A stretch of DNA of 64,000 nucleotides from Candidatus Methylomicrobium oryzae (GTDB taxonomy: Bacteria; Pseudomonadota; Gammaproteobacteria; Methylococcales; Methylomonadaceae). Location of the stretch: positions 1 through 64,000 of the forward strand of contig NZ_JAERVK010000007.1 of the NCBI RefSeq assembly GCF_016745425.1, written 5' to 3'. Below, in pieces: positions 54,725-64,000 of this stretch; position 1 is the first letter of the stretch; every line of letters starts with the position of its first letter. The notes under the pieces were generated by a model. That model saw nothing but the letters and a program-made list of their open reading frames with translations, had not been told where the DNA came from and did no database searches. The position numbers were made by a program, and so were the translations under genes.

Positions 54725-54890
54725 AGTATCCCGCTCGAGACGCGGCCAGCGCCGCTCGCACGATGCATTAACCGCCCGCACACTGTCGCAAGATCCGTTG
54801 ACCGGCGAAACCCATCTGCGTCATCACGTCACCCCGGACGGTTATTTCAAAGGCCGCCAAATTACAGCGGCTGCCAGCGACGAAGAATAA
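54705..54890 (+). CDS. rpmF: 50S ribosomal protein L32
   Basis: 61 residues: [20 protein letters not shown], the typical L32 start, followed by a short body ending in an acidic tail. The zinc-binding cysteines of some L32 forms are absent, so this is the Zn-independent type. Overlaps the yceD stop and is followed by a terminator. Confidence 0.95.
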   Translation: MAVQKSKVSRSRRGQRRSHDALTARTLSQDPLTGETHLRHHVTPDGYFKGRQITAAASDEE

Positions 54891-54915
54891 GCATCGAGCT
54901 TTAACTTGGCGCCAT

Positions 54916-54946
54916 ACCGAACCCTCACCGGTTCGGTTTTTTATTT
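54916..54946 (+). terminator. Rho-independent terminator after rpmF
   Basis: ACCGAACC and GGTTCGGT form an 8-bp stem around a six-base loop, followed by a T-rich run. It separates yceD-rpmF from plsX; read-through would allow co-regulation with the fatty-acid genes. Confidence 0.85.
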
Positions 54947-54970
54947 TTTAATGCGGAGACCTCGGTTAAG

Positions 54971-55999
54971 GTGAGCTTGACAATTTCGATTGATGCGATG
55001 GGCGGGGACTATGGCCCGAACGTAACGATCCCAGCCTCCTTGGATTGCCTGAAGAGCAATCCGAAGCTGAAGCTGATTCTAGTGGGCAATGAAGCCGTCA
55101 TCAAAGAGAAGTTGGGAAACCATCTCGAAGTTTATCGCGACAGATTGACCGTGCATCATGCATCTCAATGCGTCGAGATGGACGAGCCTCCTTCGAAAGC
55201 CTTGAAAAACAAAAAGGATTCTTCGATGCGGGTCGCGATCAACCTAGTCCGCGACGGTCTGGCCGATGCCTGCGTCAGCGCAGGCAATACGGGCGCGCTG
55301 ATGGCGACGGCCCGTTTCGTGCTCAAAATGATACCGGGGATCGACCGTCCGGCGATCATTTCCACACTGCCCTCGATTCACGGCCATACGCATGTGCTCG
55401 ACCTGGGCGCGAACGTCGACTGCACGGCGCAGCATCTGTTCGAATTCGCGGTCATGGGTACCGAACTGGTCAAGGCGATCGAGAACGTCGAATCACCGCG
55501 GGTCGGCCTATTGAATATCGGCGAGGAAGAAATGAAAGGCAACGAGCAAGTAAAAGCCGCCGCCAAGCTGCTCGAAGCCTCCTCATTGAATTATATCGGC
55601 TATGTCGAAGGGAATTCACTGAACGCGGGCGACATCAAGGTCGATCTGATCGTAACCGACGGCTTCGTCGGCAATGTCGCGCTCAAATCGATCGAAGGCG
55701 CCGCCAAAATGATCGGCACCTTACTAAAGCAGGCGTTTTCGAAAAATCTATTGACCAAGGCGATCGGACTGATCGCCTACCCGGTTTTATCTTCCTTCAA
55801 AAAACGCATCGATCCGCGCCTTTACAACGGCGCCAGCTTTCTCGGCCTGCGTGGACTGGTAATTAAAAGTCACGGCGGCGCCGATGTGCTGGCTTTCAAA
55901 ACTGCGATACAGCTGGCTGAAATTGAAGTCAAACAGGACGTCATACGCAAAATCAGCCAGCAGGTCGAACAGAATCTGTCTTTGGGAATGCATTCATGA
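54971..55999 (+). CDS. plsX: Phosphate acyltransferase PlsX
   Basis: Makes acyl-phosphate from acyl-ACP for phospholipid synthesis. 342 residues, starting at a GTG with GGAG about 12 nt upstream. Family features are visible: [20 protein letters not shown] at the start, [39 protein letters not shown] and [20 protein letters not shown]. The stop overlaps the fabH start (ATGA). Confidence 0.95.
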   Translation: MSLTISIDAMGGDYGPNVTIPASLDCLKSNPKLKLILVGNEAVIKEKLGNHLEVYRDRLTVHHASQCVEMDEPPSKALKNKKDSSMRVAINLVRDGLADACVSAGNTGALMATARFVLKMIPGIDRPAIISTLPSIHGHTHVLDLGANVDCTAQHLFEFAVMGTELVKAIENVESPRVGLLNIGEEEMKGNEQVKAAAKLLEASSLNYIGYVEGNSLNAGDIKVDLIVTDGFVGNVALKSIEGAAKMIGTLLKQAFSKNLLTKAIGLIAYPVLSSFKKRIDPRLYNGASFLGLRGLVIKSHGGADVLAFKTAIQLAEIEVKQDVIRKISQQVEQNLSLGMHS

Positions 56000-56964
56000 C
56001 CCGCTATTCAAGAGTCATCGGCACCGGCGGCTATCTCCCCTCGGAAATCTTAACCAACGATCAAATTTCGGAAACGGTCGACACCTCTGACAGCTGGATC
56101 TTTGAACGGACCGGCATCAAGAGCCGGCGTATCGCGGCTCCCGACGAAACCGCCGCCAGCATGGCCGAAATTGCGGCCCGCCAGGCCATCGAAATGGCCG
56201 GCATCGATCCCGAAGAAATCGACCTGATCATCGTCGCGACCGGTACGCCGGACCGCGTCTACCCGAGCACGGGCTGTCTGCTGCAGCATCGGCTCGGGAT
56301 TAAACATTGCGTCGCGTTCGACGTCCAGGCTGCCTGTTCCGGCGCGATCTTCGGGCTAAGCATCGCCGATCAGTACATCAAGACCGGCGCGGCCCGCAAG
56401 GTACTGGTCGTCGGCTCCGAAATCTGTTCGCGGATCGTCGACTGGACTGACAGAACGACCTGCGTGCTATTCGGCGACGGCGCCGGCGCGCTTCTGTTGG
56501 GCGCTTCCGAAAAAACCGGCATTCTGTCTACCCACATTCATTCGGCCGGCGAATACGAAGAACTGCTGTACTGCCCGAATCCGCAAGCCGCAGCAAACGG
56601 CCATAAACATGAAATGGGCTTCATCAACATGCGCGGCAACGAAGTCTTCAAGGTGGCAGTCAACACGCTCGGACGGATTGTCGACGAAACCCTGGAGGCC
56701 AATGCGCTGGACAAGGAAGCGATCGACTGGCTGGTCCCGCATCAGGCCAATATCCGGATCATTCAGGCCACCGCGAAGAAGCTGAAAATGCCGATGGACC
56801 ATGTCGTCGTCACCCTCGAAAACCAGGGCAACACCTCTTCCGCTTCGGTCCTGCTGGCGTTCAACGAGGCAGTGCGCGACGAACGCATTCAGCGCGGCCA
56901 GATCGTCCTGCTGGAAGCCTTCGGCGCCGGGTTCACCTGGGGCTCGGCGCTGCTGAAGTATTAA
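55996..56964 (+). CDS. fabH: 3-oxoacyl-ACP synthase III
   Basis: First condensation of fatty-acid synthesis, joining acetyl-CoA and malonyl-ACP. 322 residues with the thiolase-fold catalytic triad: Cys114 in [10 protein letters not shown], His in [11 protein letters not shown] and Asn in [10 protein letters not shown]. The start overlaps plsX. A long hairpin follows the stop codon. Confidence 0.96.
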   Translation: MTRYSRVIGTGGYLPSEILTNDQISETVDTSDSWIFERTGIKSRRIAAPDETAASMAEIAARQAIEMAGIDPEEIDLIIVATGTPDRVYPSTGCLLQHRLGIKHCVAFDVQAACSGAIFGLSIADQYIKTGAARKVLVVGSEICSRIVDWTDRTTCVLFGDGAGALLLGASEKTGILSTHIHSAGEYEELLYCPNPQAAANGHKHEMGFINMRGNEVFKVAVNTLGRIVDETLEANALDKEAIDWLVPHQANIRIIQATAKKLKMPMDHVVVTLENQGNTSSASVLLAFNEAVRDERIQRGQIVLLEAFGAGFTWGSALLKY

Positions 56965-56975
56965 TAAAGCAAGCA

Positions 56976-57021
56976 AAAAGCGCAAGACGAAAAGTCACTT
57001 TGCTTTTCGCCTTGCGCTTTT
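56976..57021 (+). terminator. Long hairpin between fabH and fabD
   Basis: An 18-bp stem with one mismatch: AAAAGCGCAAG-A-CGAAAAG pairs with CTTTTCG-C-CTTGCGCTTTT around an eight-base loop. It ends in TTTT but has no long T run. It could act as a partial terminator or attenuator that tunes the downstream fabD-fabG part of the operon, or as a bidirectional element. Confidence 0.65.
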
Positions 57022-57068
57022 GCCTCGCTCAAAAATAACAAAGACTTTAAAAAATACTCGACACCTCC

Positions 57069-58019
57069 ATGAGCACACAAAACTACGACTTAGCCTTCGT
57101 TTTTCCAGGCCAGGGTTCCCAGTCGGTCGGCATGATGGCCGATTTGGCGGCCGGTTTTCCCGAAATCAAACAGACGTTCGAACGCGCCTCCGATGCGCTA
57201 GGCAAGGATTTGTGGACCTTGGTCAGCGTCGGCCCCGAAGCCGACCTGAATCAGACGCAAAATACCCAACCAGCGATGCTGGCGGCAGGGTTTGCGATCT
57301 GGGAAGTCTGGCGTAAGCAGTGCGGCATCCGGCCGGCCTGGACCGCAGGCCACAGCCTCGGTGAATATACCGCCTTGGTCGCCGCCAATGCGATCGCGTT
57401 CGAAGATGCAATCAAGCTGGTCGCAGTCCGCGGCCGCCTGATGCAGGAGGCGGTCCCGCCGGGTACCGGCGCGATGGCCGCGATTCTCGGGCTTGAGGAT
57501 CATCAGGTCGTGGAAGCCTGCAAAAAAGCGGCGCAGGGCGAAGTCGTCGAGGCGGTCAATTTCAATGCGCCGGGCCAGGTCGTGATCGCCGGTCACGCAA
57601 GCGCAGTGCAGCGCGCGATAAACGAAGCCCAAACACTGGGCGCCAAGCGCGCCGTGCTGCTGCCGGTCAGCGTGCCCTCGCATTGCGCACTGATGGATGG
57701 CGCCGCCGATAAACTCGGCGAGGAACTCTCACGGATTCAGATCGACAGCCCCGACATGACTCTGATCCACAATACCGACGTGATGTCGCACAGCGCACCG
57801 GAAGTGATCCGCAACGCGTTGAAAGAGCAGCTGTTCAAACCGGTACGGTGGGTCGATTCGATCAAATTCATGCACGACCAAGGCGTCACCCGCATTGTCG
57901 AATGCGGCCCCGGCAAGGTCCTGATCGGGCTGAACAAACGCATCGTGAAAGATGCCGAGCATCTGTCCATTTTCGATACCAAATCTTTTCACACTACATT
58001 GGAGCAGTTAAATGGCTAA
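57069..58019 (+). CDS. fabD: Malonyl-CoA:ACP transacylase
   Basis: Loads malonyl onto acyl carrier protein. 316 residues: FVFPGQGSQSVGMMADL at the start, the nucleophile Ser96 in AGHSLGEYTALVAANA, and the catalytic His in VPSHCALMD. Overlaps the fabG start by 8 bp. Confidence 0.96.
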   Translation: MSTQNYDLAFVFPGQGSQSVGMMADLAAGFPEIKQTFERASDALGKDLWTLVSVGPEADLNQTQNTQPAMLAAGFAIWEVWRKQCGIRPAWTAGHSLGEYTALVAANAIAFEDAIKLVAVRGRLMQEAVPPGTGAMAAILGLEDHQVVEACKKAAQGEVVEAVNFNAPGQVVIAGHASAVQRAINEAQTLGAKRAVLLPVSVPSHCALMDGAADKLGEELSRIQIDSPDMTLIHNTDVMSHSAPEVIRNALKEQLFKPVRWVDSIKFMHDQGVTRIVECGPGKVLIGLNKRIVKDAEHLSIFDTKSFHTTLEQLNG

Positions 58020-58740
58020 ACAAGTCGCCTTAGTGACAGGCGCCAGCCGCGGCATCGGCAAGGCAATTGCCGAACGACTGGCCGGCGACGGTTTTTTCGT
58101 GGTCGGCACTGCGACCACCGAAAACGGCGCGGAAGCAATCTCGGCCTATCTCGGCGAAAACGGCAAAGGCCTGCGTCTGGATGTCGCGGACGCCGATTCG
58201 ATCACCGAAGTGATCAAGGCCGTCAACGACGAGTTCGGCGCTCCGGCCGTACTGGTCAACAATGCGGGCATTACCCGGGATAATCTCTTGATGCGGATGA
58301 AAGACGAAGAATGGGATGCAATTATCAACACCAATCTCGCTTCGGTCTTCCGGATGAGCAAAGCGGTGCTGCGCGGGATGATGAAAGCCCGGACCGGCCG
58401 CATCATTAGCATTTCTTCGGTGGTCGGTGCGACCGGCAACGCGGGACAAGCCAATTATGCCGCCGCCAAGGCCGGCATCGTCGGATTCAGTAAATCGCTG
58501 GCAAAGGAAGTCGGCTCGCGGAATATCACCGTAAACGTGGTCGCCCCGGGCTTCATCGACACCGACATGACCAAGGAACTGGGGGACGAGATCAAAACCT
58601 CGCTGCTGGCGTCGATTCCGCTGGAACGACTCGGCTCGGCCGAGGAAATCGCCCATGCGGTATCGTTTCTGGCCTCCCCGGGAGCCGCCTATATCACCGG
58701 CGAAACCTTGCATGTAAACGGCGGGATGTATATGCCCTAA
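58012..58740 (+). CDS. fabG: 3-oxoacyl-ACP reductase
   Basis: NADPH-dependent reduction of 3-oxoacyl-ACP. 242 residues of the short-chain dehydrogenase fold: cofactor motif TGASRGIGKAIAE, NNAGITRDNLL, and the catalytic Ser-Tyr-Lys in SISSVVGATGNAGQANYAAAK. GGAG lies 7 nt before the ATG. No gene in the 194 bp that follow. Confidence 0.96.
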   Translation: MAKQVALVTGASRGIGKAIAERLAGDGFFVVGTATTENGAEAISAYLGENGKGLRLDVADADSITEVIKAVNDEFGAPAVLVNNAGITRDNLLMRMKDEEWDAIINTNLASVFRMSKAVLRGMMKARTGRIISISSVVGATGNAGQANYAAAKAGIVGFSKSLAKEVGSRNITVNVVAPGFIDTDMTKELGDEIKTSLLASIPLERLGSAEEIAHAVSFLASPGAAYITGETLHVNGGMYMP

Positions 58741-58782
58741 CCGTTGCGACCGAGATTAGGCAAGCGCGAACCCAGCTTTATA

Positions 58783-58813
58783 TTGTGACTTTGAATTCAG
58801 ATTAAAGTATAAT
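58783..58813 (+). promoter_or_regulatory. Candidate sigma-70 promoter for acpP
   Basis: TTGTGA (58783-58788) and a consensus TATAAT (58808-58813) are separated by 19 bp, in the fabG-acpP gap about 120 bp before the acpP ATG. Acyl carrier protein is needed in large amounts and often has its own promoter. Confidence 0.5.
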
Positions 58814-58934
58814 TTTCGCTACCGTCGTCTGGAATTTCCGTGGACGGGATTTCTAGTAAAACCAATAACAATATCATTGTAAATATATGATTTATTAATT
58901 AGAAGTATATTTACACTGCTTGAGGATATAAATT

Positions 58935-59165
58935 ATGAGTAATGTTGAACAACGAGTAAAAAAGATTGTTGCAGAGCAATTGGGCGTCAAAGAAGATATC
59001 GCCAACGACGCGTCTTTCGTAGACGATCTGGGTGCCGATTCTCTGGACACCGTTGAACTCGTTATGGCGCTTGAAGAAGAATTCGAATGCGAAATTCCGG
59101 ACGAAGAAGCTGAAAAAATCACCACCGTTCAGCAAGCTATCGATTACGTCGAAAAAAATACCTGA
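58935..59165 (+). CDS. acpP: Acyl carrier protein
   Basis: 76 residues, acidic, four-helix fold. The phosphopantetheine attachment Ser36 is in [18 protein letters not shown]. Preceded by GAGG 8 nt before the ATG. It carries the growing acyl chain for the surrounding fab enzymes. Confidence 0.97.
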   Translation: MSNVEQRVKKIVAEQLGVKEDIANDASFVDDLGADSLDTVELVMALEEEFECEIPDEEAEKITTVQQAIDYVEKNT

Positions 59166-59254
59166 TAGCGATTTCTTAGTGGATGACAACCCGCGCATCC
59201 ACTAACCCTCACCCCCCGTTTTTCTAAACCACAGATTCCACACGGTAACACACA

Positions 59255-60499
59255 TTGAGCACACGTCGAGTCGTAATCACCGGTTTGGGCGCCATTACGC
59301 CTTTAGCAAACACGGTAGCCGAAACCTGGGACGGCATCATTAACGGCAAAAGCGGCATCAGCCCGATCGATTCGTTTGATATCTCGCCTTTCGCCACTAC
59401 TTTCGGCGGCGTGATTCGCAATTTTGACGTCACCCAATATATCCCGGCCAAAGACGCTCAGCGCATGGACGGCTTCATCCACTACGGGCTGGCGGCCGGC
59501 TGCCAGGCGATCGAAGATTCCGGCCTTGAAGTGACCGATGCGAACGCGGAACGGATCGGCGTTGCGATCGGCGCCGGCATCGGCGGCGTGACCGGTATCG
59601 AAGAGTGTTACGCACTGTACGAAAAAAGCGGCCCGCGGCGGATTTCGCCGTTCTTCGTGCCCGGCAACATCATCAACATGATTTCCGGCAATCTGTCGAT
59701 CAAGTACGGATTGAAAGGCCCGAATTTTGCGATCGTAACCGCCTGCGCGACCGGTACGCACAATATCGGCGATGCGGCACGGTTGATCCAGCACGGCGAC
59801 GCGGATGTAATGATCGCAGGCGGCGCCGAACGCTGCACGACCTCGCCGACCGCGATGGGCGGCTTCATCTCGGCAAAAGCGTTGTCGCGCCGTAACGACA
59901 GCCCCACAACGGCCAGCCGGCCCTGGGATAAAGACCGCGACGGCTTCGTGCTCAGCGACGGTGCGGGTGTAGTCGTTCTTGAAGAACTCGAACACGCGAA
60001 AGCGCGCGGCGCGAAAATTTATGCGGAGCTGGTCGGTTACGGCATGAGCGGCGACGCCTATCACATGACTACTCCGTCGCCGGGCGGCGAAGGCGCCGCG
60101 CGCTGCATGCGAAACGCCCTGCGCAACGCCGGCCTGAATCCGACCGACATCGATTACATCAACGCGCACGGCACCTCGACGCCGGCCGGCGATATCGGCG
60201 AAACCCAGGCAATGAAAGCCGCATTGGGCGATCATGCCTATAAGATCGCGGTCAGCTCGACCAAATCGATGATCGGCCACATGCTTGGCGCGGCCGGCGG
60301 CATTGAGGCGGTATTGACCGCGCTTAGCATCAAGCATCAGGTCGCGCCGCCGACGATCAACCTGGATAACCCCGACCCCGAATGCGACCTCGACTATGTT
60401 CCGCATGTGGCCCGCGACATGAAGATCAGCATTGCGATGTCGAACTCCTTCGGTTTCGGCGGCACCAACGGAACGCTGATTTTTAAACGCTACGAATAA
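59255..60499 (+). CDS. fabF: 3-oxoacyl-ACP synthase II
   Basis: Chain elongation, including the temperature-sensitive step. 414 residues, starting at a TTG: no ATG or GTG is available, and the family start MSTRRVVITGLGAITPL fits. The catalytic triad is visible: Cys164 in VTACATGTHN, His in INAHGTSTPAGD and His in KSMIGHMLGAAG. Weak ribosome site, in line with the TTG. Confidence 0.95.
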   Translation: MSTRRVVITGLGAITPLANTVAETWDGIINGKSGISPIDSFDISPFATTFGGVIRNFDVTQYIPAKDAQRMDGFIHYGLAAGCQAIEDSGLEVTDANAERIGVAIGAGIGGVTGIEECYALYEKSGPRRISPFFVPGNIINMISGNLSIKYGLKGPNFAIVTACATGTHNIGDAARLIQHGDADVMIAGGAERCTTSPTAMGGFISAKALSRRNDSPTTASRPWDKDRDGFVLSDGAGVVVLEELEHAKARGAKIYAELVGYGMSGDAYHMTTPSPGGEGAARCMRNALRNAGLNPTDIDYINAHGTSTPAGDIGETQAMKAALGDHAYKIAVSSTKSMIGHMLGAAGGIEAVLTALSIKHQVAPPTINLDNPDPECDLDYVPHVARDMKISIAMSNSFGFGGTNGTLIFKRYE

Positions 60500-60532
60500 A
60501 CCCGATCCCGCGCAGGGTCGCCCTGTCCGCCG

Positions 60533-61358
60533 ATGTTGCTTGTCAATGGTGAACGCAGAGAGACCCTGTCCGTTTCAGACCGCGGCCTGCAATACGGAGA
60601 CGGCTTATTCGAAACGATCGAAATCAAGGATTGCCGGCCGGTTTTTTTCGACCTGCACCTGAAGCGTCTTGAGGCGGGCTGCCTTCGGCTCGGACTTCCG
60701 TTTCCCTCTTCCGGCCTGTTGGCCGAAGAAGCCGGAACCTTGTGCAGGGAGTCGCCCGCACAAGCCGTACTCAAGATCATTGTGACCGCAGGTTCCGGCG
60801 GACGCGGCTATCGCCGTCCCGAAGCAATCGAAACGGCCCGGATTCTGAGCCTGCACCCCTTCCCCGATTACCCGGCTACCTTCGGCACCGAAGGGATCCG
60901 GGCCCGCATCTGCGCAATACGCCTGGGCATCAATCCGGCCTTGGCCGGCCTCAAACATTTGAACCGGCTGGAACAGGTGCTTGCGCGCGCCGAATGGAGC
61001 GATCCCGCCATCCAGGAAGGCCTGATGCTGGACAGCGCCGGCCATCTGATCGAGGGGACGATGAGTAACCTCTTCTATGTTCGGAACGGCGCCCTCTATA
61101 CCGCATCGCTCGAACAGTGCGGGATTGCGGGCATCATTCGCGAACTGATCATACGACTTGCCACCCGGCATCGATTTGCCGTTACAGAACTCAGCTACAC
61201 GTTCGAACAGTTAGCGTCGGCCGATGAGATCTTCGTTTGCAATTCGATTATCGGCATCTGGCCTGTCCGCCAAATCGAGCAAATCGCTCTCCGTTCCGGT
61301 CCAATTACCCGTGAAATTCAGCAATGGCTGGCGGATTACAAACAAGAGACGCTTCGCA

Positions 61359-61369
<11 letters not shown>
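60533..61369 (+). CDS. pabC: Aminodeoxychorismate lyase
   Basis: PLP enzyme of class IV making 4-aminobenzoate for folate. 278 residues: LSVSDRGLQYGDGLFETIEI at the start, LKHLNRLEQVLARAEW with the probable PLP lysine, and EGTMSNLFYVRNGALYT. It sits between fabF and mltG, the usual gammaproteobacterial place. Its end overlaps the mltG GTG start. Confidence 0.93.
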
Positions 61370-63963
<2,594 letters not shown>

Positions 63964-63968
63964 TCATC

Positions 63969-64000
63969 ATGTCGTCAGACTCTACCCCACGGCAAGGAAT
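63969..64000 (+). CDS. Start of a probable PilZ-domain gene (partial)
   Basis: Only ten codons (MSSDSTPRQG) are present, 5 bp after the holB stop. The assignment rests on position: a small PilZ protein gene follows holB in many gammaproteobacteria, and the S/T-P-R-Q-G start is typical of that protein. No domain is visible in the window. Confidence 0.45.
   Translation, partial: MSSDSTPRQG

Noticed and set aside
59303-60406. 367-codon minus-strand frame inside fabF
   Set aside because: Antisense shadow of a complete fabF with all catalytic residues.

Overview
The window looks like a stretch of a gammaproteobacterial chromosome of fairly high G+C. The order yceD-rpmF-plsX-fabH-fabD-fabG-acpP-fabF-pabC-mltG-tmk-holB-(pilZ) at the right end is characteristic of Gammaproteobacteria. 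Together with tamA-tamB, type-II sulfide:quinone reductase, gcvT-gcvP and ppsA it would fit an aquatic or methanotroph-like (Methylococcales-type) bacterium. The class rests on gene order. The order is inference, because no methane or methanol oxidation gene lies here.

Layout. 1-3.1 kb: the tail of a GGDEF gene, then a small phage-derived minus-strand operon (unknown protein, recombination-associated-looking protein, Gp157-like protein) and an XRE-type repressor. Three near-identical palindromes lie in front of the operon and the repressor gene. 3.1-15.7 kb: housekeeping genes ppsA, tamA-tamB and gcvT-gcvP. 15.7-23.2 kb: an accessory zone with REP palindromes, three decayed REP-associated transposase (RAYT) copies, an apparent solitary integron gene cassette with its own attC, AT-rich orphan genes, a FadL-type porin, a large unknown membrane protein, a 300-bp MITE-like element with target duplication, and a 7TM-DISM diguanylate cyclase. 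23.2-26.4 kb: a compact three-gene minus-strand unit encoding a SLOG-like Rossmann protein, a patatin-like phospholipase and a TIR/deoxyribosyltransferase-like plus TPR protein. It resembles nucleotide-signal-gated immune systems and is the most interesting locus here.

26.8-36.6 kb: secreted and porin proteins with NtrC-like boxes upstream, amtB, a phytochelatin-synthase-like lipoprotein, an MFS transporter, and a PAS histidine kinase/LuxR regulator pair followed by DUF2934 and degenerate GGDEF proteins. 37-41.6 kb: a sulfide-oxidation set (persulfide dioxygenase-rhodanese fusion, SQR, SulP transporter). 41.7-48.7 kb: tandem J-domain paralogues, a macrodomain protein, topB, ppnN and a low-complexity lipoprotein. 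48.7-53.4 kb: an NtrC-type two-component pair and a second SulP transporter, plausibly for bicarbonate. 53.6-64 kb: a small hydrolase, then the fatty-acid synthesis cluster running into tmk, holB and the first codons of a probable pilZ.

No rRNA, tRNA or CRISPR array was recognised. Functions are assigned by reading motifs in the translated sequence; no database search was possible.
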